From an uncultured Bacteroidales bacterium (GTDB taxonomy: Bacteria; Bacteroidota; Bacteroidia; Bacteroidales; Bacteroidaceae), in contig CACYBB010000020.1 of assembly GCA_902772585.1 (NCBI GenBank), forward strand, positions 31,785 through 95,784: 64,000 bases of DNA, in the 5' to 3' direction. Of this stretch, positions 1 to 6,990 are shown piece after piece; position 1 is the first letter of the stretch; every line of letters begins with the position of its first letter. Both the position numbers and the translations under genes were made by a program. The notes under the pieces are model-generated. The model was not told the origin of the DNA, did no database searches, and was given only the letters and a program-made list of their open reading frames with translations.

Positions 1-173
1 AAGACCCCGAACTGCGTCAGTTTGGCGACGAGCGCCTGCTCAGCATCCTGCGCAACACCCACTTCGACACAGCCCAACAGGTAATCGAAACCCTGGCGGC
101 CGACGTAGAAACTCATCGCAACGGCGCCGAGCCCAATGATGACTTGACCATGATGTGCCTTAAGGTTATTTGA
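1..173 (+). CDS. SpoIIE/PP2C-type serine phosphatase, C-terminal end (partial)
   Basis: Only the last 56 codons are in the window (reading frame starts at base 3; TGA at 171-173). The tail carries the sequence FGDERLLSIL, a helix, then PNDDLTMMCLKVI. The DDLT segment followed by a short hydrophobic strand is the usual metal-binding C-terminal end of SpoIIE/RsbU phosphatases, which dephosphorylate anti-sigma-factor antagonists or act as outputs of sensor proteins. The sensory N-terminal part lies outside the window. An intrinsic terminator follows at once, so this is the last gene of its transcript. Confidence 0.75.
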   Translation, partial: DPELRQFGDERLLSILRNTHFDTAQQVIETLAADVETHRNGAEPNDDLTMMCLKVI

Positions 174-204
174 TTTATCAGGGACAAGGCCTCTGTTAGA
201 TTGT

Positions 205-243
205 AAAACTTCCGTACACTATTTGTGGTGCGGAAGTTTTTTT
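205..243 (+). terminator. Intrinsic terminator after the SpoIIE-type gene
   Basis: A perfect 10-bp stem (aaaacttccg at 205-214 with cggaagtttt at 231-240) is followed by a run of T. It starts 31 bases after the stop codon. Confidence 0.85.
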
Positions 244-435
244 GTGTCAATTCACAGCATTTCGTCGATAATATTTGGGCGAAAAGTGTTAGATAATATT
301 AGTGGGGACATCATTTTCGTGTTTTGGATAAACGTCTTGAGAATGCCCTGTACAAAGGTATTCCAGAGAATTATGCTTTCCTACATATAGGGACACGAAC
401 TGCACTCTGATATTGTCCATCTCTTCATTTTGCCG

Positions 436-443
436 TACCTTTG
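436..443 (+). promoter_or_regulatory. Bacteroidota -7 box (TACCTTTG)
   Basis: TACCTTTG matches the TAnnTTTG -7 consensus of the Bacteroidota primary sigma factor and lies 25 bases before the ATG of the small ORF at 469. The stretch 244-435 before it is AT-rich and shows no gene. Confidence 0.6.
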
Positions 444-468
444 CCACCGACATGTAATCTTATTGTTT

Positions 469-627
469 ATGGCAACGAAGACGAAAACCAAAACGAAAAC
501 AGACGAGGCTCCACGCGAGCATAAGAAACCGTGGCAGGAGACGTATGCCACGGTGGAGGAGATGCGGTCTATGCGCTATCAGATGGCTCAGGGGGCAGAT
601 GGGGCGGATGGGGCGCAGATTTTCTAA
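469..627 (+). CDS. Small hypothetical protein, 52 aa
   Basis: Unknown family. The ATG at 469 is chosen because the upstream in-frame start at 430 would overlap the -7 box at 436-443. The N-terminus is a run of alternating Lys and Thr (ATKTKTKTKT) and the C-terminus ends in the short repeat GADGADGA, so the protein is basic at one end and low in complexity at the other. It precedes a second tiny ORF on the same strand and probably belongs to the same accessory cassette as the HU-like protein and amidase downstream. It may not be a real protein; the promoter is the best support. Confidence 0.4.
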   Translation: MATKTKTKTKTDEAPREHKKPWQETYATVEEMRSMRYQMAQGADGADGAQIF

Positions 628-676
628 GTTCCCTTGCGTACCGCACGCATATAACTTATTCAATAGCAAAAGCAAT

Positions 677-847
677 ATGAAAGCAATGACAAGACAAGAA
701 CTGGCCGACAGGGCCGGAGTAGACCGCAAGACACTGTATAAGTACTTCTTGCGTCACGAAGATGAACTATGGTCACTAGGTGTACGTCCCAACCAAATAG
801 CTGTTGAATGGCTTTCAGTCAACTATGGTATCAATATCGATGACTGA
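677..847 (+). CDS. Small helix-turn-helix-like protein, 56 aa
   Basis: The start at ATG 677 gives an N-terminus with a clear short HTH pattern (TRQELADRAGVDRKTLYKYF, about residues 4-23), followed by a segment with LGVRPNQ and a C-terminal helix. Short one-domain HTH proteins of this kind often sit at the head of the HU / smalltalk / amidase cassette in Bacteroides and Prevotella. An upstream in-frame start at 545 would add 44 residues that read as shadow of the preceding ORF, so the short form is preferred. It ends 27 bases before the converging hipA-like gene. Its DNA target and function are unknown. Confidence 0.6.
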   Translation: MKAMTRQELADRAGVDRKTLYKYFLRHEDELWSLGVRPNQIAVEWLSVNYGINIDD

Positions 848-874
848 CGAATTGTCTTTCATAAACTGATACGG

Positions 875-1966
875 TTAAAAATACTGCTGTAATTCCTTTG
901 TCGCTTCTCTAACCTCTTCAATCACCTCACGACAGCGCTGAGGTTTGAGATGGGCGTTAGTACCCACCGTTATCATATCCTCATCACTGGGTAATCCATG
1001 GAAGTTGACAGTCGTTGCATGCTCACCCAGCGTATTGTCGTAAGTCAGATCGTAAGCAGGTGCCAACGACCATTCTCCATCGCGACAGATAAAGCTGAAA
1101 TTGCGGGCATGGTCGTCGAAATTGTGGGAGCACACGTTGAAAGCCATGCGTCTGAACTGCTGCTCTACGGCTTTTACGGACTGCGTCAGGTAGCCTGTTA
1201 GTTGCAATAGACTGTGGTAGTCCATTTTGGGCGGCGTAATGGGCTCATTCAACAAGCCACTTGCCGTAGCCACATGCAAACGCACACCGCCTTCTATATC
1301 AAAACGACGCACAGCGAAATACTTGCCTTCCATCAGTTTGAAATCAGGGACATCGATACCGCATTCTCTCGCAACCTTATTATATTGGTATTCCTGCTGT
1401 CCGATGTCTTTAGGATCATAGGTATGACGAAACTTCACCAACCAGTGCCCATCAACATCGTGTACAATAACCTTTGGACGAGCGCCACCAGAGTTCCCAC
1501 TTTTAAAATACAAGGTGTCAGCATACTCGTCCGTTCTCTCTGACAACACGTCAAGCGCCATTTGCTGCATCTCGTCCAGCGACGCTTCAGTGTTATCTTG
1601 CAACACGCTATTCTCTGGCACATAGCATAATGCCCCCATGCCAGAGCTGCCAATAACACTTAAACGCTGAACAGGCGAGAGCGACTGATAATCTATTCCT
1701 GACTTCCTGAGGACTTTTAGCAACAGATATTCACCATAACCACCAGGAAGACTGTCTTCAAAAACACCAAAATTACCACCAAAGGGCACATAGTTAGCCG
1801 TAAAGAGACCAGCTTTCAAGGGTAGCTGGAGGGGAGAAATAGAGAAACCGCTCACCAGCCATTCCTTATCGTACTCAAACTGGCAAGTGCCACGTCCTGC
1901 TACAGACAATGTGCCAACTTTGCGTCCGTGGTACATCACGCTCACCGCATTCACATCCTGAATCAT
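875..1966 (-). CDS. HipA-like serine/threonine kinase (toxin of a HipBA-type pair)
   Basis: 363 aa. The N-terminal HipA subdomain shows NFGVFEDSLPGGYGEYLL (about 65-82). A Gly-rich segment GNSGGARPK (157-165) takes the place of the nucleotide loop; LVKF (176-179, Lys178) and Glu192 fit the ATP-binding Lys and Glu. The catalytic loop is FDDHARNFSF (Asp284, Asn289) and the Mg-binding motif is APAYDL (Asp306). In characterised HipA proteins the Lys of D-G-H-x-K-N is conserved; here it is Arg288. HipA proteins phosphorylate aminoacyl-tRNA synthetases or other targets and are neutralised by HipB. The start overlaps the upstream HTH gene by 4 bases (ATGA), as expected for a two-gene operon with the antitoxin first. 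The pair is encoded against the surrounding cassette. Confidence 0.85.
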   Translation of the reverse strand: MIQDVNAVSVMYHGRKVGTLSVAGRGTCQFEYDKEWLVSGFSISPLQLPLKAGLFTANYVPFGGNFGVFEDSLPGGYGEYLLLKVLRKSGIDYQSLSPVQRLSVIGSSGMGALCYVPENSVLQDNTEASLDEMQQMALDVLSERTDEYADTLYFKSGNSGGARPKVIVHDVDGHWLVKFRHTYDPKDIGQQEYQYNKVARECGIDVPDFKLMEGKYFAVRRFDIEGGVRLHVATASGLLNEPITPPKMDYHSLLQLTGYLTQSVKAVEQQFRRMAFNVCSHNFDDHARNFSFICRDGEWSLAPAYDLTYDNTLGEHATTVNFHGLPSDEDMITVGTNAHLKPQRCREVIEEVREATKELQQYF

Positions 1967-2277
1967 ACGCCACGTTTCCTTTTACGGTTCTTATTGATTT
2001 CCAGCAGTTCCTCCATCGTGTCGTATTTCGGTTCCGCCAACAGTTGCATCATCTCCTCTGAATAGCCCAAAGCCTTTGCCAACTTGACATACGACTCTAG
2101 TGATATGGCATGTTTCAGTTCAAAGCGCTGGATGCTGGATGCCGGCACACCACTCATCTCCGCCAGACTCTTGGTCGACAGTTTCTTCTCCAGCCGTCTG
2201 GCCTTCATATTCTCCGCCAACCGTTGCATAGTAACTGCCAGCGGATAAGGATCAAAGACAAATTTGTTTTGCATCAT
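1963..2277 (-). CDS. HipB-like Xre-family HTH antitoxin/repressor
   Basis: 104 aa. Residues about 15-75 form an Xre-type HTH (LAENMKARRLEKKLSTKSLA, then EMSGVPASSIQRFE and a further helix), and the tail is very basic (NKNRKRKRG). This is the usual antitoxin/autorepressor partner of HipA and is the first gene of the operon. Its start codon lies inside one of two direct repeats of GCATCATATATTAT that flank the transcription start, which suggests autorepression. The protein starts MM; either ATG could be used. Confidence 0.8.
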   Translation of the reverse strand: MMQNKFVFDPYPLAVTMQRLAENMKARRLEKKLSTKSLAEMSGVPASSIQRFELKHAISLESYVKLAKALGYSEEMMQLLAEPKYDTMEELLEINKNRKRKRGV

Positions 2278-2339
2278 ATATTATGTATAAATCTTTGATA
2301 TTTCGTTTTATGCATCATATATTATATGTTGCAAAGATA
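2271..2339 (-). promoter_or_regulatory. hipBA promoter with direct-repeat operator
   Basis: The -7 box TATCTTTG reads on the minus strand at 2339-2332. Two identical 14-bp copies of GCATCATATATTAT (plus strand) lie at 2271-2284, covering the start codon, and 2312-2325, just after the expected transcription start. The second extends into a 13-bp palindrome (catatattatatg). The layout fits an autorepressor site; the binder is inferred. Confidence 0.55.
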
Positions 2340-2429
2340 CAAAATAACTTGCAAATAACCAAATAAATGGGTAAGAAAAATAGTGTCCATAGGTACAAAA
2401 AACGCATTTTCTCTGTAAATTACCCATTC

Positions 2430-2482
2430 CCGATGGGGAAGAATGGGGAAAGATGAGGAGGAATGGGGAAGGATGGGGAACC
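2430..2482 (+). repeat. G-rich short tandem repeat
   Basis: Imperfect copies of a unit near gatggggaagaatggggaa run through this stretch. They give a short open frame on the minus strand, but nothing suggests it is coding. The 424-base gap 2278-2701 otherwise holds the hipBA promoter, this repeat, the promoter of the HU-like gene and its long leader. Confidence 0.6.
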
Positions 2483-2499
2483 GTCCAACCCCGTTGTAG

Positions 2500-2507
2500 T
2501 ACCTTTG
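2500..2507 (+). promoter_or_regulatory. -7 box for the HU-like / smalltalk / amidase unit
   Basis: TACCTTTG, a full match to TAnnTTTG, about 190 bases before the HU-like start codon. This implies a long untranslated leader. Confidence 0.55.
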
Positions 2508-2603
2508 TCGTGTCAAAAGCAAGTGAGCCGAAGGTACGGCACTTTAGACCCGTGCTAACGTCATCTTTGAGGTGTTCCTACGTCATCTACGACTCGTTCC
2601 GAT

Positions 2604-2627
2604 GATACTTTAGGGGGGTAAAGTATC
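2604..2627 (+). promoter_or_regulatory. Leader hairpin with a six-G loop
   Basis: A perfect 9-bp stem (gatacttta with taaagtatc) closes a loop of exactly six G. It sits in the inferred ~190-base leader of the HU-like gene, among repeated copies of tacgtcatct and ctacgac. There is no T run, so it is not an ordinary terminator. A role in translation or RNA processing is possible but unproven. Confidence 0.4.
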
Positions 2628-2701
2628 GCATCTACGACCGCAAAGTGACGTACCTACGACAGCCCGCATTTTAATGTTTAATCTTTAATGTTTAATGTAA
2701 C

Positions 2702-3295
2702 ATGAGTCAGAAGTACATCAGATCAAAGAACAACAATTCGCACAATGCGAAGACTTACAACAAGTATTACGCCAAGCCCGTCTATGACGAGAAGTTCATC
2801 GAGACCGACGAGATTGCCGACTTCATCCAGACACAGGCCACGCTGAAGCGCAGTGACATCAAGGCCGCCCTCGACGAACTGGGTGCCGCCATGAAGCACT
2901 TCCTGGAGATGGGTCAGAAGATTCGTCTGGTAGGCATCGGCATCTTCAAGGTAGGCTTCTCCAGCATCGGTGTCACCAAGGCCGACGACTGTACGGCATC
3001 GACCATCACCTCGCGCCGCGTCCTGTTCCAGCCGGAGACCGAGCGCATCGTGGTAGGCTCCAGCGAGAAGAACGGTAAGATCATCCAGAAGTACGTCAAT
3101 GCCAAAACGCTGCTGAAGGACGTCTCCTTCGAAGAAGCCCACGGCATCACCGCGGCCACCAGCACCTCGAATGCACCGGCAAATAACGGCGGTTCGAACA
3201 CAAATCCCTCGAATCCAACGAATGGTGACAATGGTGGAAACACCGGAGGAAACGGTGGTAACGAACCGGGCGGGGACGGAAATGACCAGAACTAA
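2702..3295 (+). CDS. HU-like DNA-binding protein with low-complexity tail
   Basis: 197 aa. Residues about 35-150 resemble the HU/IHF-like fold found in Bacteroidota cassettes: a helical part (TLKRSDIKAALDELGAAMKH), then VRLG-type strands (IRLVGIGIFKVGF) and a C-terminal arm (TSRRVLFQPETERI). From about residue 155 the protein becomes a Gly/Asn-rich tail with NGGNTGGNGGNE-type repeats, which looks disordered. Proteins of this family normally sit just upstream of a ~30-aa smalltalk peptide and an N-acetylmuramoyl-L-alanine amidase, exactly as here. The function of the set is not established. The start ATG at 2702 directly follows an AT-rich repeat that ends in gtaac. Confidence 0.8.
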   Translation: MSQKYIRSKNNNSHNAKTYNKYYAKPVYDEKFIETDEIADFIQTQATLKRSDIKAALDELGAAMKHFLEMGQKIRLVGIGIFKVGFSSIGVTKADDCTASTITSRRVLFQPETERIVVGSSEKNGKIIQKYVNAKTLLKDVSFEEAHGITAATSTSNAPANNGGSNTNPSNPTNGDNGGNTGGNGGNEPGGDGNDQN

Positions 3296-3334
3296 TGTAT
3301 GATGGAAGAAGGAAGAAGTAAGATGTAAGAGATT

Positions 3335-3430
3335 ATGAAGAAAGAAACATTGAATAAGTTGGTACAGATCATCATTACCATCCTGACAGCCATTAGTTCC
3401 ACCATCCTCGTGCAGAGCTGCAAGGCATAA
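3335..3430 (+). CDS. Smalltalk-type peptide, 31 aa
   Basis: Begins MKKETLNKLVQ, continues with a hydrophobic stretch (IIITILTAISSTILV) and ends QSCKA. It is therefore a very small membrane peptide or lipopeptide with a Cys near the end. The size, sequence style and position between an HU-like gene and an amidase match the smalltalk protein family of Bacteroides and Prevotella. ATG at 3335, TAA at 3428-3430. Function unknown in the family. Confidence 0.75.
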   Translation: MKKETLNKLVQIIITILTAISSTILVQSCKA

Positions 3431-3453
3431 AGGAAACGAACAAGATGTTTTAA

Positions 3454-3534
3454 GAAACGAATTGCCGTAATAAACCATAATTTGACCATAATAATATTAC
3501 GAGATAATTATGAATAATTATGGTAATTCGTTTC
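3454..3534. repeat. Long imperfect inverted repeat between smalltalk and amidase genes
   Basis: gaaacgaattgcc (3454-3466) and ggtaattcgtttc (3522-3534) pair at 12 of 13 positions, and a nested pair (ccataatt with aattatgg) lies inside. The 55-base interior is very AT-rich. It could be a transcript fold, a processing signal or a recombination site. Confidence 0.45.
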
Positions 3535-3566
3535 CCCTAAAAACATGCAATTAGGTTTAAATTCAA

Positions 3567-3992
3567 ATGAGAAAGATTTCTTTAATTATTATTCATTGTT
3601 CAGCAGTGACGCCTGACCAGGAGAGTTCTGCCGCCCAGATAGATACGTGGCACAGACAGCGAGGCTGGAAGTTCGGCATCGGCTACCACTACGTCATCCG
3701 TCGTAACGGAGAGATTGAGCCAGGCAGACCGGAATGGATGGTCGGCGCCCACTGCGTGAACCACAACCAGCACTCCATTGGTGTGTGCTACGAGGGTGGC
3801 CTCGACATCCGTGGTCAACCCGACGACACCCGCACCGAGGCGCAGAAGGCAACCCTCCGCAGGCTCCTGGAAGACCTTCACCGGCGCTACCCCCACGCCC
3901 TGATTGTCGGTCACCACGACCTGAACCCCCACAAGGACTGCCCCTGCATCAAGGATGTCGCCCGTGAATATGCTGATCTACAGCCCAGATAG
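3567..3992 (+). CDS. N-acetylmuramoyl-L-alanine amidase, T7-lysozyme type (Amidase_2)
   Basis: 141 aa with no signal peptide. The fold signature is IIIHCSAV (His10, first Zn ligand), a GIGYHYVIRRNGEI segment (about 37-50), then GAHCVNHNQHSIGVCYEGG (60-78), and GHHDLNPHKDCPC (115-127), which supplies the second His and the Cys ligand. This family cuts the amide bond between muramic acid and the stem peptide. Without a secretion signal it needs another route out of the cell, or works like a phage lysozyme. It is the last gene of the HU / smalltalk / amidase unit and is followed by a strong terminator. Confidence 0.85.
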   Translation: MRKISLIIIHCSAVTPDQESSAAQIDTWHRQRGWKFGIGYHYVIRRNGEIEPGRPEWMVGAHCVNHNQHSIGVCYEGGLDIRGQPDDTRTEAQKATLRRLLEDLHRRYPHALIVGHHDLNPHKDCPCIKDVAREYADLQPR

Positions 3993-3994
3993 TA

Positions 3995-4036
3995 ACAGTC
4001 CCCGAATCACCAACGATTCGGGGACTGTTTAATTTT
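3995..4036 (+). terminator. Intrinsic terminator after the amidase
   Basis: A perfect 14-bp stem, acagtccccgaatc (3995-4008) with gattcggggactgt (4015-4028), followed by a T-rich tract. The bases just after it (ttccgatgaaatgg, 4037-4050) match the end of the ~145-bp element found at 5020-5165 and 8565-8710. Confidence 0.85.
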
Positions 4037-4125
4037 CCGATGAAATGGAAAGCCATCACAATCTTTTTTTTCATGTTTATTTGTTGTTTAATTCAGAGAA
4101 TAATTGTTTCATCTTAAGTGATTCT

Positions 4126-5004
4126 TTAATCCAAAGACATGACAACCAGCGTCTGACCATCATCGATAGCCTCCTTGACATCCTTGCCGCCACTGGTCAC
4201 CTTACAGCGGCTGAGATCCTCACCAGCCACCTCTTCAATTTTCAGTTTGCCGAGCATCGACTTGCCAGGCTTGCCCTTGATGGTATAAAGATGGTAGATA
4301 CCCATGTGCATGCCCTTGTAGGCACCCTCGCGACTGCCATAGTCAATGAATACCTCCTTCTGCTTGTCCTTCTTCGCAGCACCAGCTTCAACGAAATTGG
4401 CGGTTATCGGTTTGTAGTTATTCAACCAGCGTGTGATGCTGCCTGAGAGCATACCGATGGCGTGCTTGACAGCCTGATCAGAGGTAGAGAACATGGAAGT
4501 GCTGGAGCCCAGTCCTTTGACGGTAGGATTGGCAATGACCTCACCGGTCTTGATATCCTTCAGTGTCAGCACAGCCTCCACCTCACCACGATAATAGGTA
4601 TCTACATGAACCTTGTCCTCCTTGTCTTTCCAGGTGCGCGAGCTCGAACTGGCATTGATATTGGTGATGAGGGCATTGACGGCGATGTTGCCTTCTTCTA
4701 CAACATCACTCACATGTATCAGTCCGTCGTTATAATGGAAACGGTGGGCACCAGAAAGACCTTTGATGATGGCCCCCTTCACATCGTCTTCATACTTCGT
4801 AGCCTCCACAGAGGTCTGGCCTGTCAGCACACCTGTCAGTACTGCACCGACAGCATCGCCTACCGACATTTTATCGTTATGGTGCGTATACTGTACGTTG
4901 TTCAGCACGATGTTATACGTACGGTTTCTGTCAGGGGCTACTTCCTGAGCTGAGGTAGTGATGATGGTGCAGCAAAGAAACGCTGCCAAGAGATTCTTTT
5001 TCAT
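4126..5004 (-). CDS. Secreted protein of unknown function, possibly CsgG-like
   Basis: 292 aa. It starts with a signal peptide (MKKNLLAAFLCCTIITTSAQ). The body has a DGLIHVSDVVEEGNIAVNALITNI region and a C-terminal segment of β-type sequence with GMHMGIYHLYTI and a final DGQTLVVMSLD. The alternation of a nucleotide-fold-like N-terminal part and a small β-domain recalls periplasmic CsgG/LpoB-like proteins, but the resemblance is weak and unconfirmed. Its promoter lies in repeat copy A, in the same arrangement as the promoter of the gene at 8194-8547. It is therefore probably co-regulated with that operon. Confidence 0.7.
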   Translation of the reverse strand: MKKNLLAAFLCCTIITTSAQEVAPDRNRTYNIVLNNVQYTHHNDKMSVGDAVGAVLTGVLTGQTSVEATKYEDDVKGAIIKGLSGAHRFHYNDGLIHVSDVVEEGNIAVNALITNINASSSSRTWKDKEDKVHVDTYYRGEVEAVLTLKDIKTGEVIANPTVKGLGSSTSMFSTSDQAVKHAIGMLSGSITRWLNNYKPITANFVEAGAAKKDKQKEVFIDYGSREGAYKGMHMGIYHLYTIKGKPGKSMLGKLKIEEVAGEDLSRCKVTSGGKDVKEAIDDGQTLVVMSLD

Positions 5005-5019
5005 GTTTACTTGTTATTA

Positions 5020-5165
5020 CGTTTGCATTTTCGATTTCGACTGCAAAATTAGTCTGTCCTCAGGAAACAACAGTCCCACAGTAGGAAAAAAGAGTCTCAA
5101 AACGGGAAAAAGTAAGCCTGGCACAGATTGCCAGGCTTATAGTTTCCGATGAAATGGGCGATTTT
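5020..5165 (-). repeat. Duplicated promoter/terminator element, copy A
   Basis: Nearly identical to 8565-8710: the ~100-bp core from cgtttg to aagcctg differs at only about three positions. In order on the minus strand it holds a hairpin (tgccaggctt paired with aagcctggca, 5114-5138), three 21-bp-spaced repeats, a -7 box and the leader of the gene at 4126-5004. The first bases after the upstream regulator gene still spell NRPFHRKL-stop in one frame. That resembles the C-terminus (NRPFHRDF) of the PAP2 protein next to copy B, so copy A probably arose from the copy B locus. Confidence 0.8.
5044..5114 (-). promoter_or_regulatory. Promoter with three 21-bp-spaced repeats (copy A)
   Basis: -7 box TAATTTTG on the minus strand at 5051-5044. 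Just upstream (plus-strand view) aggaaacaaca begins at 5062, aggaaaaaaga at 5083 and gggaaaaagta at 5104, each exactly 21 bp apart. Two-helix-turn spacing is typical of sites for AraC- or LytTR-type activators. The neighbouring TPR-AraC protein is a candidate binder, by inference only. Confidence 0.55.
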
Positions 5166-5167
5166 GG

Positions 5168-6862
5168 TTATTTTCTTGCTGCTCGGCGATAATCTGATGG
5201 CGACATGCCATAAGCGTCGCTGAAGACACGGAAGAACGAACTGCGCGAGAAGCCGGAGAGTTCGGCAATCAGTGCCACAGAGTCTTTCGTGGTGGCCAGC
5301 AGACGGGCAGCATAGCGCAGACGATACTCGTTGAGGAAGCCGTTGACGCTCTTGCCATCGGTACAGGTGCTGATGGCATCCGTCACGTAGTGCTCATTGG
5401 TACCGAGGAGCTGAGCCAGGCGGCTGCGATCAAGGTCGGTATCGGTATAGATATGGTCTGGAGCTTCCATGAGGTCGCAGATACGGCAGAAGAGCTGCTG
5501 ATTAGTTGTCAGGTTTTCCTGAGGTTCAGCCTTTAACTGTACGATGGCCTGTTGCTCCTCCCGTTCGCGCTGTTCAATCTCGGCCAGCAAACGACGGTTC
5601 TTCTCAAGGAGTACCTTGTTATATTGATGAGAGCGCCACAGCAGATAGGCTATGAGCAGGCAGATGAGGACGACAGCAACGAGGATGATGCGGTGGATGA
5701 TGAGTGACTGGCGACGGCTAGCAATCTCTGCCTCCTTCTGGCGAATTTCCTGTTGCTGCTCCACGTCAATCTTCCTTTCCTGCAAGTGGATGGAGTCCGT
5801 CAGTTGGCGTATGCGGTCGGAAAGAGCAAGAACCTCAGCCGTGCGTCCCGCCTTTTGCAGGGCATCATATTTGTAATTGAGCAAGGTCTTGACATAGAGG
5901 TCAATGACGGGTTCACCATTGGAGCGCATCATAGAGTCGGTTTCGTCGAACAAGCGGACAGCCTCGTCGTAACGGCCCGTCATCGACAGATACAGACCTT
6001 CGGCTGCCTTGTCAAGTGCGCCAAGACCTTGGGACTGTTGATATTCGCGGTGAAGGCTCTCTGCCTGCTCTTTCTGATTATTGGCAGCATAGACAATCGC
6101 CTTACTGATGGTCACGTTGTTGCGGCGCTTTTGCATCGCCCAGTCGGGAGTGTTGGGACAACGTATCAGACGCGCCATCGCTGTGTCCATCTTCGCCATC
6201 AGGGGCAGTGCCTTTTCAGGCATCTTGTTGTCAATATACAAGTCGTTGAGTGAAAGCAACGTATAGATGAGCGGATCAATCTCCCCATAATCGGTGGCAT
6301 GCTGTGTACTCGCCATCAAATCATCGATGCATTGCAGGAACAACTGCTCGGATTCCGCAACATTCCCCAGTTTGTTTTCACAATCTGCCATCTGCATCAA
6401 TGCCCTGCACTTCATCTCCACATCATTTGGCGATGTGCCGTCACCCACAAAAGCAAGGATTTCCTTGGCGAGGGCGATTGATTTGCCATACTTGCCATCG
6501 GCGTATGCATTGTTACCCAGAACACAGCGAACCTTACAATAAAGGTTGCTGTCTGCAGACGTAGTAACAGCATGTCCCGCCTCTGCAGCAATCGCTTTCT
6601 CGGCGTAATAGGCCGCCAGCCGCCGTTGGCCGGTATTCTCATAGATAATAGCCTTGGTTGTATTAGCACGTACCGCCGTGAACAAACCGGCCTGCTCCGC
6701 ACTATCCACACGCGCCACAGAATGACCAACGTCGGATAATCCATGGTTGACGATCTCTTTGCTCAGTGCAACAGCCTCATCGTTGCGGTCAGGCTTCGAG
6801 CAGGCAGTCGTCAACGCCAACGCGGCGACAACAGTTGTCAGTATGATGATGTATCTGTTCAT
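5168..6862 (-). CDS. Membrane-anchored TPR-AraC transcription regulator
   Basis: 564 aa. It begins as a lipoprotein or anchor (LTTVVAALALTTACSKPDRN, Cys at about 21). Helical TPR-like repeats follow to about residue 370 (for example YGKSIALAKEILAF and MQMADCENKLGNVAESEQLF). A transmembrane helix (IILVAVVLICLLIAYLLW, about 390-410) and a coiled-coil linker come next. The C-terminal ~105 residues are an AraC-type double HTH (ALIAELSGFSRSSFFRVFSD, then YGMSPSDYRR). This is the architecture of Bacteroidota one-protein sensors with a periplasmic TPR sensor and a cytoplasmic DNA-binding domain. Its own -7 box is at 6884-6891. Downstream lies repeat copy A, whose 21-bp repeats fit AraC-type binding. 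Confidence 0.8.
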   Translation of the reverse strand: MNRYIIILTTVVAALALTTACSKPDRNDEAVALSKEIVNHGLSDVGHSVARVDSAEQAGLFTAVRANTTKAIIYENTGQRRLAAYYAEKAIAAEAGHAVTTSADSNLYCKVRCVLGNNAYADGKYGKSIALAKEILAFVGDGTSPNDVEMKCRALMQMADCENKLGNVAESEQLFLQCIDDLMASTQHATDYGEIDPLIYTLLSLNDLYIDNKMPEKALPLMAKMDTAMARLIRCPNTPDWAMQKRRNNVTISKAIVYAANNQKEQAESLHREYQQSQGLGALDKAAEGLYLSMTGRYDEAVRLFDETDSMMRSNGEPVIDLYVKTLLNYKYDALQKAGRTAEVLALSDRIRQLTDSIHLQERKIDVEQQQEIRQKEAEIASRRQSLIIHRIILVAVVLICLLIAYLLWRSHQYNKVLLEKNRRLLAEIEQREREEQQAIVQLKAEPQENLTTNQQLFCRICDLMEAPDHIYTDTDLDRSRLAQLLGTNEHYVTDAISTCTDGKSVNGFLNEYRLRYAARLLATTKDSVALIAELSGFSRSSFFRVFSDAYGMSPSDYRRAARK

Positions 6863-6883
6863 TTACGTTTATTTACCTGTCTG

Positions 6884-6891
6884 CAAAGATA
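6884..6891 (-). promoter_or_regulatory. -7 box of the TPR-AraC regulator gene
   Basis: TATCTTTG on the minus strand, 22 bases before the start codon. Confidence 0.6.
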
Positions 6892-6926
6892 ATAAGTTTT
6901 TCCGAAACCTACAAATTTCCGAACAT

Positions 6927-6966
6927 AAAAACGCCCCACCGCCCGACGAATCAGGGCAGCGAGGCG
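6927..6966 (-). terminator. Intrinsic terminator of the 8.5-7.0 kb operon
   Basis: On the minus strand a GC-rich hairpin (CGCCTCGCTGCCC with GGGCGGTGGGGCG, small internal mismatches) ends in TTTTT, just after the stop codon at 6991. Confidence 0.75.
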
Positions 6967-6990
6967 ATGAGGTTGTGATGCTATATCAGC

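Noticed and set aside
2430-2482. Tandem repeat as a possible CRISPR array
   Set aside because: Units are about 10 bases with no spacers of even length, and no cas genes are present.
2322-2522. 66-codon minus-strand frame in the gap before the HU-like gene
   Set aside because: Encoded mostly by the G-rich tandem repeat and spanning the hipBA and HU-like promoters.
2723-3478. 251-codon open frame on the minus strand over the HU-like and smalltalk genes
   Set aside because: Low-complexity translation, opposite a well-supported gene pair with a promoter; no domain, no own promoter. Shadow of the GC-rich codon use of the HU-like gene.
6412-6744. 110-codon minus frame inside the TPR-AraC gene
   Set aside because: Alternative frame of a confident 564-aa protein; no start context or domain.
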